A program made the translations under genes and the position numbers. Under the pieces are notes generated by a model. The model saw nothing but the letters and a program-made list of their open reading frames with translations, made no database searches and had not been told where the DNA came from. 64,000 nt of DNA, from positions 9,063,501 through 9,127,500 of the forward strand of contig CM049404.1 in NCBI GenBank assembly GCA_026929865.2. Direction: 5' to 3'. This DNA is from Hyperoplus lanceolatus (lineage: Eukaryota > Chordata > Actinopteri > Uranoscopiformes > Ammodytidae). Shown here one piece after another: positions 12,234 to 59,005 of this stretch; position 1 is the first letter of the stretch; every line of letters starts with the position of its first letter.

Positions 12234-12659
12234 TCCCAACCATTAATTTTTAATGTCCAGTCAACAACGGGAACACCATGCATGTAACAAAGTCAGGCTA
12301 AATAAAACAAATGTAATAAAAAAATATCTTAACTACTACTTGAGGAAAGTTTGTTTTATGTAATAGCTTTGAACAATTCTATCATCAAAAATAAAAAATA
12401 AATTATTTTTGAGGCACCTAGAACCAATCATATGACTTGAAATATGTTTGTTAACAAAACTGAAGACCCTAGCCTGATGCTGTAAACAACACCAGTGAAA
12501 CAGTAACTTTCCAGGTAGCTGCCTAGCTTTAATAAGTGTTCCTGTGATCAAATGTTCCTGTGAGAAAACGTTTGTTTATTCAGCTATGAAAATATACTTT
12601 CGAAAATGTTCAGTTCATTCACACACCCAGAGTAACATAGTGCACCTTTAAATTAAACC

Positions 12660-12790
12660 TGGCATTAGGATCCAGGCAGTGGGAGACGAGGGATGCCGCT
12701 GTTGTGTCGTTTTTCCGGTGTTTTTCCGCCCCCTTCCTCTTGGTTTCGCCCAAACTGGCCCGAGCAGCAGCAGCTCCTCAGCCTTTATCC

Positions 12791-12832
<42 letters not shown>

Positions 12833-12899
12833 ATGCTTCTGATGCTCTGCAGCTCTGAATGAACGCACAGTCAATGGCCTGCTGCTGGACGGCTGCGTG
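12660..12899 (+). promoter_or_regulatory. ephb2 probable 5' UTR with CTG tract and upstream ORFs
   Basis: A GC/CpG-richer block precedes the first in-frame ephb2 ATG. It holds ten CTG units (12794-12823) running into four ATG units, which open a 12-codon upstream ORF ending at 12862. A second upstream ORF (ATG 12859, inner ATG 12874) ends with TGA at 12898-12900, sharing its A with the ATG at 12900. The transcription start is not visible, so inclusion in the mRNA is inferred. Confidence 0.5.
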
Positions 12900-45967
<33,068 letters not shown>

Positions 45968-48900
45968 AACCAGGAGCACACACGCTCTGTTTACTGCAGG
46001 AAACTGAGAAGTAACCTGCATTCTCCCAGGACCTCTGAGGAGGGCTGATGACCTACACACAGACTGTGAACTCAATCAAACCTCAGCCTCAACATCTCTC
46101 CGAACTCTCTGAAGAAGGTTCCATCAGTCCGCAGCACAGCACAGCTGTTTGATAGTTTCTTGCTTTATGCCCAGGTAACAGTCATGGACCCAGTCTCCAA
46201 ACTTCTACCTTTTCTAGTGGAAACCCTTGTTTTTTTAATGAACTCGATTACATTACAGTATAAGCATCATACATGGCTCCACTAAAACCGGTTAAAACAT
46301 AAAGCAAGAAATACTTTCTAAAGAGAAAATGAATGAAAATTATAGTCAGCATTGAAGAATTAAACAAAATGGTTACTGCAAAATGTTAACCACCTTATTA
46401 GCTTTAAACTGATAGCATGCATTGTTTTCAATGCAAAATTGATGTCTAAGTGCCCCATTTAGGTTGTTACTGAAAGCTTGTAATGTCACATAGTGATGTT
46501 GGTCTTCTGGATTCCGACAGAGACACAACAGGGTACAATACTAGTGCTCTTGTGGTTTAAGTTATCTATTTATTTCAGATGTTAGTCACATTTTCATCAT
46601 ATCAAACCCCATACTTTTAATGGTCTGGCAGTTTTACAGAAAAAAACATTTACAATGCATCTACATTCTGTAACTGCCTCTGTATACATTTGTGTTATTG
46701 TTACTAGTAGAATTTACACAGGAATCAAATTGCTTATATGTTCGCACCAGGGATTCACAAAATGTGATGCACACATATAAGACCTAATGTGTCCAATGCG
46801 AAAGATAAAAGCTAGTCCCATGCATTTGGAAGAGGAAGTGTTGACTGTCTACTTTACTTTATTTGGCCGCACTGTAGACAGACACACTGGTTTCTCCTCT
46901 TCAGTTGCATTCATCAAAAATTGTTACACATGGGATCCCAGAACTCTTGGACCCGTGTTATGAAAACATTCCTGTCGTTACCAGGAGTAACCACAGGAGG
47001 CGCAAAATAAACCAGGAATTAAATCTTAATGATTATAGCTCTAACTAAACAAGTTAGCTTATATCATATCAACTGTTAATTAGGCTACTTTCACACAATT
47101 GCTGCATGCAGTGAACGTGCTTGTCAGGTTGTTTCAGAAAATTACACAAAAAAATTGTGCAGTAATGTTCTTGCAGTTAGACAGGTAATTTCAGACATAT
47201 TTTGTTTGAAGCAGGCTAAGGCTGTGTGCAGTCCTTACTGTAGTTTCCAATGTCCATTACAAAATATTTTACACCCCTCTCAAAGTGACAATTTGAAGCA
47301 AGTTAGCTTTTCAAACACAAATCAGACAAACAAATGTATTAACACATAAAAAACTATCAAAATTAGACGCATGACACACGAGATATAGCAGTGGCCAAAC
47401 AATATCCAACACCGTTGTGTCAAAAAGGCACAGGAAAGGTACAGCAGTGTGCTCTCCCCTTGAGGTTGCTACCTGAGTTGGTGGTGACAGATCTGCTGGT
47501 TGAGGTAGCAGCAAGAGCTTGCTCTTTGAAAGCACATGATTTAGCTGTTGATGTCAATGGAAGCTGACAGGCAAAAATACAAGCCAATGTCGTGTTCACT
47601 GGTCAGATGTAGCATATTGGTTCCCCAACAGTTTGACTCCTGTTAACATTGCATTACTGTTCCTTATACTGTGGTTGTGATTGGTTTGTTGTTGTTGTGT
47701 GGTGGTTTGCTCGCAGACTGGATGAAGTGAAGAGATTTGCCCTTTAAAAGGGCTCTTTAAAGGTCAGCAGATATTCCACTGGCTGAAACGTCAGAAGCTG
47801 CAGGTTTTGTTTTGACTGGTGAATGGACAAATGAAAGAACCACGTAGCTACTGTCATGCCAACATCTTTGAACTGCTCATCTGGAAATGCCATCAAATGG
47901 CATTACTGCTGATATGTTTAAAAGCCATCTGGTTGTAATTAATGTTCTTCTTTTTTTACGCACAAAACCATTTTTAACCTTGGAATACACTTCATCCACC
48001 ATATGTTTATGTTGATTGGACCATATACTGTATGTCATTCACTGTGATTTACTGTTCCATTTACCGTGAAAATGGGTTCTGTGACATCTGGGCTAGGAAA
48101 CAACACGTTGCAGTCAAAGCTGGAGGTAAAGCTACTACTATGCTTTTACCGGCAGAGTGTTTTCAGTTGATCAAGAGAAATCTGTGTTACAACAAAGTCT
48201 TCATCTTTTACATATCAATTTACTTTATTTTGGCCCCAACATAGTCTGTATGGTGTTAATACAGTCTAGTTACCACTCTACCGCTTAAGGGCAATATTTG
48301 TATAATTGATTCAGTATCTTTATCAGATTTTTAAAATGAACTGATTTTATAAATTCCCATACTACCCTCATTATAATGATAATGACAAGAAACAAACTGT
48401 TTTATAAAGATTAATTGTGGTGGTTCCATGAGTGAAGACATGGCAAACAGACTGTATCAAATGCTCCGTGGCTTGATGAAAAGTGATATATCCGTCCTCC
48501 AATTTCATTCTAGATCAAGTCTCCATTTTTTTCACTGGTGAATCTTAAACACTTCCATAAAGTTGAATTCCAAAACATCAGCAGTTTGCTAGCTTAGGAT
48601 TTGTGGGTGATATTCAGCAGCAGTTTTGCCTCAACCTGTTCAGGTTAAGGTATTTTGCACATGCTGTCAGGTGCGTTATCATTGCACCAAGGTACATTGT
48701 GCAGAGTTGTTGTGCACAGGGTCTGGACAGATCCTGTTGCAACAGCAGATAGTGCAACTTCATATTTTATATATAGTACCTTGGCACTTTTTTATTCACT
48801 AATCGGCTATGTCATGACCAAATTATGTGAGTGAAATGTTTCCCCTTTTCATTCATTTCCCTCATTTTCATCATTCTTTATGAAATTAATTAGGAAATTG

Positions 48901-51900
48901 GCAATGTATTTTACTTGACAAAGCGTTGTGCAATGCCCAGTATGACTGTCCCTGATAACTTAACTGTTGTATGCCTATTGATGGATAGATAATTACCAGG
49001 CCCATGAGCTCGAGGGGTCGGGCCTGTGCTCCACCATGAGAAATGGACCTTCCGACTGCTGTGATTATCCTTCCCACAATCCCTTTATGGTTTAAAATGA
49101 TCCAGCTGAAGTGAAATGAGGAGAGAGTATTGTTACGTTTGGTGGTTTTCAGAAAACAGTCTGAGTACAGATTCTCAAGCGAACATGATTTTTCGACTAC
49201 TCCCAAACAGTACTCTATTAGAACTCTAGAATTTTGTTGGATTTTGAACTGTGAATTTTGATAAACGTGTGCTTTTTTTTATAAACCTTATGTGTTTATG
49301 ACAATGATGTATACTTCACAGTACAGAAAAGAGAATTCTCAACTTTGGTCGTGTGATGCCTGAATAGTTCTTTTTTTGGTATTGGGATATTTGGCATGCT
49401 AAGCCTCTTCCTTTTGCTGTAACAGCACAAACCACAGCTTTACCCACTCACTGTCAATGTACTGTACACAAGTCCTGACCCCCAAACCCATTCAACTTGG
49501 GCTTGTTTGTGAATGATCAGAATGTCCTAGATTCATATGAGGTACAACACTCCTGCTTTTGTGATAGCATCCAATAGGATCCCCAGTTCCTTTACATTTC
49601 CTCTCATTGTATTTGATAATCAATAGCAAATATATACCTTCTTTCCAATCTTAATGGAGTAGCTCGTGTTTATGATCTGCTTGCTAAATCATAATTTAGA
49701 GGTACCATAAAACGCACTCTCACTTAAAAGCTATGCTTAAAAGTCAGCCCAGGCTTAAACTTGTGCTAATGTTTCTCACTATTTCATCAGGTTGGATTAC
49801 CAACTAGGTAAAGTGGGAAACTGCAGTGGGTTAATTTGGCCCTGCACTTTTCTTTTACCTTCCTCCTCAGGCTGTTACATACAGGTGCACAGTGAAGTCA
49901 TTAACTGGAGTTTAAAGAAATGCACTGATCTGCCGTTCTTGTTCAATATTAACTGGTGCATGATTACGTTTGAACATATTTTTTACATTGAGTGGACTGT
50001 GCAAGACTATAGCTCATCTCAGAAGCACAGACAATACACGTACTGCACACTTTGGCTTGCTGTGCCCTGTGCTCTGTGTAAAACTTCTTCAAGTCACACA
50101 ACTGGTTTAGTCATTTTTAATGACTGTAGTCCAAAAAAAGGTGCTTCCACATTAAGCATTTTGAAGCTCTTCCAGCAACATATATTTTTAACATCCTCCT
50201 CTTTCCTTTGATATTTCATAAATGTTGTTCAGTCAGATCGTTCAATACCAGTCTGCACTATTCTGTCATACTATGTGTGGCATTATTGTAACAATGGTCC
50301 TATATGTGTTACAGATGCACAAAGACACTTACTGTACTGTAAATATGCATGGTATGCACACTTCAGTGTTTTGTTGAATTGGGCACAGGCAGCACCTTCA
50401 CTGTGTATTTGCTGCAACTGTTGAAACTGGAATTATTTGTGTCTTTGTTTGGAAGTCTACTGTTGGGAGAAGAACACAGTATGGTTGCCATTCTTGTGAT
50501 TTTTAATAATTCAAAGTGGTCTTACGAAAGTGAGCATTTAATCATAATAGCTTAGTGTCAAGAATTATAACTTTGTGCTCCATTTAAAAAAGAAAAATAG
50601 AAATACCCTTCACCCTAAAGCTTATGTTATGTTGAGAAGGCCTTGCTGAATTATGAGTTTTTCTTGAGAAAAAGAAAAAAAGACTTGATAAAAGTCTGAA
50701 TGTCCACAATTAACATGTTCTAAATTGCACACAAATGGAAGATGAATTCCAAATTGACATATTATTTACAGAACAGTCAAGACAACAAAGTTGATATGTG
50801 TTGTTAAGTTCATGTGGAAGAAAACTAAAGTGTCAAATGTTCACTCTAAACAACTGGATAACTCTGTGAAACGCTACGTCAACTGGAAATACCTAATACA
50901 TCTACCTGTTAACTATGTAGCAGTGAGAGATGAAACTGTAAGACATATTCACTATTAACAGTGACTATATTCCTTCCACCTGATATTGTTTTTACCTGTA
51001 TTTTTTTTTATATGTAAATGGCCGTGTGAGTTCAGTGCCGAAATTGCAGTTTCACTGCTATAAGCACAGGCTGTCATCTCTGTATGTGGGGTTATTCACA
51101 AACACAGAGAGTAGAAATGGCCTCACGTGAATATGACCTCTCTATGTACAGTTTAAAGACATCATAAAACATTTTTTGTAACTGTTTCAGTGTGTGTGCG
51201 TCCGTCCATATACTGGCCCATGTTAAAACTGCACTGTTGCAGCTTCTCAGTACTCGCATAGAGCTGAAATGTGCCTGGTTCTGGTGGTAGATTCCTTGTT
51301 TCCTGTGGAGCAGTTGGAAATGTTCAAATTCTACACATATTGGTTTTAAAGGAACATAGTGGGACATTCACTTCTTTGCTATCTCTCTTGGAGGGAGGTT
51401 TTTAAATGGACCTCAGTCTCATGCATGTGTGTTAAATACAGAGCTGGAGTCAGGCTGTAGTGAGCCTATAGCTTATCATTGGTAAACGGCTACTGTGGTC
51501 CAGGGCAGTAATGTGCTTAAAGCATTTCTTGATGAACAGTCGATAAGCACATGGTTTTGGTCGCTGTACAGGCACGATGGTACAACAGAAAGCCTGAGTG
51601 ATAAATTAGCCTATGTCACATACATATATCAGTGTTTCAACATACTGTATGTCAAGCCATATGTAACAAGACATTGCAGCAGTCATCCCAAAGGCATGTT
51701 GGAAGTGTTTGAGAAACACTGTTTACATTGTAAACTTTCTCCACCAGAATAACGAAAATATTTATTTTGATCTGATTTGTTACTTATTTTAAACTCATAT
51801 TGGCCACATATCCAGTAGGCCTGTATGGGCATTAGTACAAAACCTGGCAACCCTGGTTAGACGATATGACAGCTGGAAGCTCATTACTGTTTTTTGTTGA

Positions 51901-54478
51901 TTGGTGAGATTTGGAGTTGTTAGTGGATCTTTCAAATTGACTGATATTTACCTTCTCATTCCATTCTCTGTAAGAGAGATAATATATATATATATGAAAA
52001 GTTGAACTGATCCTTATATAAACTCTGTGTAGAATTTGAAAATTTCCAACCATGGCACCACCCCCCCCCCCCCCCCATGGCAGAAAAACAAAAAACACCC
52101 TTCATTTTTAGGGTTGTGTCATTCTACATAGCAAATCAAATTTGATGGCTTGCACAGTCCCGTAAAACAGTTCAGAGCAGTTGTTTTACATAATGAAGGT
52201 TATTGTCATCAAGTCTACATTCGACTGTCAAACTGCCTTTGCCAATAATCAAATGTATTTATTGGAAATTAACTCAGAATGCCATATATCAGCTTTATGC
52301 AGTACCTGTTTCCTTTACCGCACAATCTTCCTTTCTTGCCTGACCTGGGGTGGCCCTATTTCCTCTCTGCATAGACAGGAGTTTTAAGGACCTGGACCCT
52401 TTTTGGTCCAAAGCACATGGGACACAGAGGTTGATTTTACTGCAGATTCTAGAGGGGTTACCCACAGCCAAACACACCTCTCTTCTCAGTCCTTACCACT
52501 GTGATCTCACTTGAACTTCTGTTTTTCTATTTTATGTTTTTCTGTATAAATGTATATTTGATGGTATACCTGTGAATGATGTATTGATTTTGATTATTTG
52601 TAATACTGTTATTTGTTTTATTTTGTAAAAAACAAGAAAATTAAAAGTAAAGAAAGAAAAGAAAATACAACAAACTCAGTTTTGTAGCAACTGTCTTCAA
52701 TAAAAAAAAGAAACAATGGTGACATGCAGTATGCGCCACATTTCATTCTTTGACAAGAATTGACTCTGAACTGATATGTTCTGCTTTGATGAAGAGCAGT
52801 TATGACAAGACAAACACATGCAAAGATGTGTAGCCCCTGTGATCCCAAATCCACAAAATCCTTCTAACTACGTAATTTGGAGAGTTAGTTGCATGATAGT
52901 AAGCATCTCAAAAGAGTTATCAATCCAAATGAAAAATACTGTCATTTAAGTTTGATAAATTATATAGAAATTCGGTTTAGATGAGGCGGGCTATGCTCTG
53001 GTTCTTATTACACAATAAGTAGTTTTGAAGCAATCATAGCAGTTCTCTGCCGAACGTTCTATTATCAGAATTAGTGGAGCCGTGGAGAGCGTTTGATATG
53101 GCCACGCCCACACAGTCCGGTCTAGACAGTAGATAATCTGTTTTTTAAACTAAGTTTTATAATATTTAAACATTTATTTTCAATCAGATTTTTGTTAAAG
53201 CTAATTGAGACACTCTGATATCATATATTGATTTTTACTTTTACTTTTTGACCAGGTTTCCACAGGCTTTAATATTGAATGTCACTGATATTCCAGGGAA
53301 CACTGTACAAACAAATACATTCTCTTACACTGTGGATATCAAATTGTGATGCAAGCTTCGGACACAAGAGGGAAGTAGAGAATCTGCCAAGGGTCTGAAA
53401 CCCTGCCGCTGGAAGGGCTTGTAGTATATACATATCAAAGAGCATTGCCATTTTGACATAAATGACACAGACTATATTTCTGGTTTACTTTTAGCCCCCA
53501 TTCTATATATTCAAAGTAGGGAAGACAGATGTCCAGACACATGCACAGTGCATTGATTACACATCATTTGAGTTTCTGTAATATAACATAAAATTAATTA
53601 TTAATTATTAACATTGGAAATAACCACAATTTGCATGTTTTTTCAAGTCAGAGGCCAAAAAAAGTTTTCTTCCACTTTAGATCAGCCAAATATGGATGCA
53701 CTGAACATCTTAATTTTAAAAATAACAGTGGTTATTTATGAAGAGTAATTTGATGTAAATAGCCCAAACAGCCCAATAACCCATAAATAATACTGATTCA
53801 AGTAAAACAACGATTGAAAGATTTCTTCAAAGTAACCTTTACTTGAGTTTTACTAAAATCAAACCATGTTGCTGATATTTCTGACTTTAAAGAATGTACA
53901 GAATGTGAATTACTTACAAAGGTATAATAAACAATAATACTATACAGTGAACAGCCGCTTCTGCCACTAAGAAGACACAACAAAATTGTGTGGCCCATGT
54001 AACACACGAGGATGAGTCACAAGCATGCATGTTGCATGATAAAGACCAGGATTATAGGTACTGTATGTTGTGTCACAGCAAGACCAATCAGTGTTAATCT
54101 GGGCTCTCTTAAACAGCTGGCAGGATGAGGACATTCCACTGGGACTGAAACGGTTATTTGGATCTGGTCCACAGCAGCTATTCTTTCATGTGTGTAAAGA
54201 TGTGAAGTACCAGGTGAACTTGTGAAAGCCATCGCTATATGCTTGGTGTGTGGTAATGCCAGAGGTTAACTTATATCAGTAATACATAGGAGAAAAAAAC
54301 TCAATTTAGAGAAGCACAGCATTAATCAGACTTATGGGACATAAACCTCAAGAAAAGGGTGACTCCAAAAAGTAATCGTTTTACGTGAAGTGACTGCAAG
54401 TAAGTTGAGGAAAACCAGGCCAACAATGTTATATCTAAAACATGTGTTACTACAAATATAGCAAGTAACCACCACAGG
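45968..54478 (+). other. ephb2 3' flank and probable long 3' UTR
   Basis: No coding exon, SINE, LINE or MITE is recognised across about 8.5 kb, which is unusually repeat-poor here. Candidate polyadenylation signals AATAAA lie at 47006 and 52699. The true transcript end cannot be told from sequence alone. A C run at 52060-52077 is the only notable simple repeat. Confidence 0.45.
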
Positions 54479-55502
54479 ATTGTCTCGAGGCATAGATTTG
54501 GGGAAGGGTAAGGACACATTTTGCTGCTTTAAAGGTCCCAATGAGCACAGTGGCCTCCATCATCCGTAAATGGAAGAAGATTGGAACCACCAGGACTCTT
54601 CCTAGAGCAGGCCGTCCCTCTAAACTGAGTGATCGGGGGAGAAGGGCTTTAGTTAGGGAGGTGGCCAATAACCCGATGGTCACTCTTACATAGCTCCAGG
54701 GTTCCTCTGGAGAGAGGAGAACCTTCCAGAACGACGACCATCGCTGCAGCACTCCAAAAATCAGGCCTGTATGGTGGAGCGGCCAGACGGAAGCCCCAGC
54801 CCGCCAGGAGTTTGCCAAAAGGCACCTGAAAGACTCTCAGCTCATGAGAAACAACATTTTCTGGTCTGATAAGACAAAGATCGAACTCTTTGGCGTGAAT
54901 GCCAAGCGTTATGTTAAGAGGAAACTAGGCAATGTACATAGATATCCTGGAAGAAAACCTGCTCCAGAGCGCTCTTGACCTCAGACTGGGGCGACGGTTC
55001 ATCTTTCAACAGGACAACGACCCTAAGCACACAACAAGATATCAAAGGAGTGGCTTCAGGACAACTGTGTGAATGTCCTAGAGTGTCCCAGCCAAAGCCC
55101 AGACTTGAATCCCATTGAACATGTCTTAACATGGCTGTACACAGACACTCCCCATCAAACCAGGGAGCTCGAGAGGTTCTGTTAAGAGGAATCGGCAACA
55201 CTGGCCAAAGACAGGTGAGCTAAGCTTGTGGCTTCATATTCCCAAAGACTTGAAGCTGGAATTGTTGCCAAAGGTGCCACAAAAACGTATTGAGCAAAGG
55301 CTTTGAATACTTATGTACATATTATATTTTCTTTTTTTTATTTGTAATACATTTGCAAAAATCTCAAACAAACTTTTTTTAAGATGCCATTATGGGGTAT
55401 TATTTGTAGAATTTTGAGGGAATTTTTTTTATTTAATTCCAGGCTGTAACATAAAGAAATGTGGAAAAAGTGAAGCGCTGTGAATACTTTCCGTATGCAC
55501 TG
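54479..55502 (+). mobile_element. Tc1/mariner transposon, 5'-truncated and internally deleted
   Basis: The plus strand encodes recognisable Tc1 transposase pieces: the helix-turn-helix end STVASIIRKWKKIGTTRTLP, RAGRPSKLSDRGRRALVREV, FWSDKTKIELFGVNAKR, and the C-terminal QSPDLNPIEHVLTW. Against the usual fish Tc1 sequence about 0.2 kb is missing after AKRYVKRK (near 54930), removing the block with the second catalytic Asp. Stops and frameshifts also occur. The right terminal repeat reads CAGTGCATACGGAAAGTATT on the minus strand and ends at 55502, followed by TA. The left terminal repeat is absent. Confidence 0.88.
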
Positions 55503-55504
55503 TA

Positions 55505-56289
55505 GGAGATTAGGCACCAGGAACTGTGTGTGCAGTCATCCACAGGCACATTATCGTTGTGTAGTTTGAGCACCTGAACTGGGCTTTCGGATACCTTGTC
55601 TCAGTTGAGATAAATTTGGATTTGTGGTTTGCTTTCGCTGATTTTTCCAAGGTTGACAGTGTCTCCTTGGCATAATAGGATAGAGTGTAGTTTGGGTGAC
55701 TTGGAGTGAGCCTCGCTTGTGTCACAAGTGTTTGTTTGGGAGGCCCTATAAGTGCATGGGTTGTTCAGGTGCTGGAAATGTGTAATCCTAAATGTCATTC
55801 CTCTCCATTCTTTATTGCGACCTCTGATTAGTGTGGGTGGATGGTCCCCTTTCCAAGAGGTCCAAGTTATGGGCGGGTAGGAAGGGATAGAGCCTGGGTG
55901 CCTGTGGTTCCAATAAAAGCGGATTCCCCATTTTCTTCTCGTAATGACCGTGTTAAGAATCATTTTTGGCCAGTGGGTGTCATGTGACTTACAATTTGGA
56001 CTGTGGCCAACACAATGACATCATAGCCCAGCGCTGTTAGGCAGGCTTACTTGCGTCAGGCTATTAAGTGACTTCAGGGTGGGTCTGCCATGCCATGTTG
56101 TGCTGCCCTGCCTCTTCCCAACCTGGCACTTGGTGTGACCTATTTTCTTTCTGCCGCTGATAAAGATAAGAGCAAGAGCACTCTGTGCTTTTATTTCTGT
56201 CGTCATATTTTTCTCTGAGAAGAGACTCTACGATTTAGCGAGACTCTAGGGATTTTTATGTAATATTTCATTTGCTGACCTGACATCGC
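55505..56289. other. Unclassified sequence between Tc1 and LINE
   Basis: Two overlapping open minus-strand frames of 70-120 codons occur (for example 55963-55601) but no domain is recognised. It could be old repeat sequence. I do not call a gene. Confidence 0.3.
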
Positions 56290-58135
56290 TGGCAAACAGA
56301 AGATTGAGGGATTTGGGATAATAATCCATTGATTCTATGACATCCACATGCACGTTCAACAAAACTACTTTGAATAACTAGATGAAAAAGCCTCATGGAA
56401 ACATAACATAATTGTATGTCGGAACGGAAGTTTAAACTTAAAGTGGGACCACATTTATTCGATATGTATAATCTAGCTATCTGAATCCCTAAAGGAAGTG
56501 TCATTAGTCCAGAGGTACTTAAAATTATGATCAAGGATGTTTTTATGAATTTAGACAAAAATATATGTTCATCTTTATATGCAGATGATGGTCCTATTTG
56601 CATCAGTACTTGGGAGAGACAGGTATCAGCTGCCCAGATGAAAAGATCAAGCAATTTTAATACCTGGTAATTTGTTTTGATAAAAGAAACACATGGAAGA
56701 TTCATATTGAATAACTAAAAACAAAATGTAAACAAGTAATCAATCTAACAAAAGATAAACAGGCATGTATGGATTTATACGGCCCTGATTAGATCAGCAA
56801 TTGATATGGATGTTTAGTTTATGGGGCAGCAGCGACATCTCAATTAAGTTAATTTGATAGATTGCAAAACAAAGCTTCCGAAAGCTGCATTAGTGCAATG
56901 AGTACAACTTGAAATAATGCTGTTCTGGTAAAATGGGAAGAAATCTATTTAGGGCTCAAAAGGGACAGACTCTCATTAACATATTGGGTTCGTCTGTGAG
57001 GATGTTGGGATGGAAACATCACTAAGAATGTCCGAAATGATTGATGGGTTATCGAAGAAATTAGTTTTCATTCCCCTTCTTCAATAAGTTATGTTCCACT
57101 GGGTTTTCCTTAAGGCTACAGTTGATTTAGAATTATGGAGCTAGAGAGAGATTCAAACTAATGCAAAATAGGACATTGTGTACGCCAGTATTGAAATAAA
57201 CTGTCTTTTCTTAAAGATATTCACTGATGCCTCAAAAGTCTAACACATCGTGTAGGAACAGAGGTATACGTACATTTCACCATTTCAAATTCAGAATTGG
57301 AACAGAATAACAGATACATTATTGGCAGAGGTCGCTGCTTTTAAGTGGGTGGAAGTAGTGAGAACATAAGGTGGGGCTGTGGATAGAGTCTGCAGCATCT
57401 CAGTATTCAGGCTAGGAATACATTCAGGGAAGATATTATCTCATGCTTAAGATCTATTCAGAATTCATCATTTGGAAATAGTTGCAGAATTTTATGGTGC
57501 ACCTGCACATGGTGTTCAGTGCTAACGAATTTGCTGACAGGATGGCTGAAATAAAATCACTAATTATGATGAAGGTAATATGAAGGTAATCGATATTCCA
57601 TTTGGAAAAGGAGAAGGTAAAGCATTAATCAAAAAGAAAATATAAGAACTCTGGCGGGAAAACAAAACGAAATAAGGGCAGAACATGCTGCAGAGAGCAA
57701 AGGAGAGTTAGAGTACTGAGTGTTAGCATAAGGAATAGAAGAGAGGAGGTTTGATCCTATCATTTTAAATAAGAAACAAATTATCATGGGAAAAGTAAAC
57801 CTACGAGTATGTGAACATTGGAATTGTAGAACACGTTATTATTAACATTGTCACATAGTTAAGAAAGGGTAGGCTGCAACAAAGGGTGAGAGATTTTGGC
57901 AAGAATGGGATTTGAAAGTGTTCTTGGCACAAGCACAGAAGAAGAAGTTAGGTTTTTTTCTGTGAGAGGAATAGAAAAATGGAGAGAATTGAGAAATGAT
58001 AAAACAAAAATTGTGTCTTTAACAATTAAACTGCAAAATTGTGTGATTGTAATTGAATTATCACAGGCCTTTATGAGTTTGTGTCAGAATACTCACAGTA
58101 TATTAGCTCGCCAATAAGGATATTGGCCTGTTGCA
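56290..58135 (+). mobile_element. RNase H-bearing LINE (I-clade-like), degenerate
   Basis: Translated pieces in order are IPKGSVISPEVLKIMIKDVF, the catalytic SLYADDGPICIST, then LKRDRLSLTYW-like thumb sequence, and KIFTDASKV with LLAEVAAFKWVEVV, the start and middle of a C-terminal RNase H domain. Near the end is RLQQRVRDFG with a terminal EEEVRFF. A reverse transcriptase followed by RNase H points to the I/Nimb group. Many stops and frameshifts interrupt it, and the 5' half is missing. Confidence 0.75.
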
Positions 58136-59005
58136 TAACTGTTTTGGTCATGCCCCAATACATACAGTAAGACACTGTTGTCATGGTGACAGGCTGAGTA
58201 TGTACCTCTTTTCCATCCCCATCATTTGAGTGAAGCAGAGGGGAGCAAAATAAAACCGGAGGAAGGGAGGAAACGCCAGTGATTCCAGAAGACTGTGTAT
58301 GTGACGCTGCTAAACGTATTTCACAGCGTCACATGTGAGTCACAGATGGCGATGGCATCCTCGTCCTCACTTAGGTTTGTCCGTGTGAAGAGGAGGCACT
58401 GACATCAATCCACAACACACACGGGATGTCAGTTGGTGTGGGCTCTCACTGTCTTTCTACTTGGCTGATCAGGCAGTCTGTTTACCTGAGTGGCTGACTA
58501 GCGAGGCATGGAGGGCTGCCCCTGCTCGTCTACACAGACACGCACATATACACATACACAAACACATGTCTTGTGGCTTACCCAGAAAACCCCGCCTCCT
58601 CCTCGCATCTGGTTCGTTAGTCTCTATTTACCTCTGTGTTAATCCTCTGCTCTTCCACATCCCCCCTGTACTCCCGCTCTCCCTGCTCTCTCGCACGCTC
58701 TCTCTCTTGCCCCTCCCCTCTCTTCCCCTCAAAGCCAGCAGGCTGCTTTTTGATCCAGACTGCTTTTTGTCTCCCGGAATACAGCGCTCCCTCGCTACAA
58801 GATGGCTTTTCGGGTTGTTCTCGCTTCACAGGGCAGAGAGCATGGAGGGATGCCTGCAGCACGCTGAATCTACATCATCATAACCTTTCCTTTCCCCTTT
58901 CCCCTCCTGTGATCTCCATCTGTCTGTTGGTCCTGTGTCCCCGACCTCCCCTCTCACCCCATTCGAGACCCCTGCCTCCTGATTAATGCTGCCGCCCCCT
59001 CGACA
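58136..59005 (+). promoter_or_regulatory. lrrc38 upstream region / probable 5' UTR
   Basis: Pyrimidine-rich sequence with repeated CTCTCC/CCTCTC tracts (58660-58740) leads to the ATG. No TATA box stands out. The frame upstream of the ATG has stops, supporting 59006 as the start. Confidence 0.4.

Noticed and set aside
49792-50211. Open plus-strand frame of about 139 codons downstream of ephb2
   Set aside because: No recognisable domain and it lies in probable 3' UTR. Length alone is not convincing.
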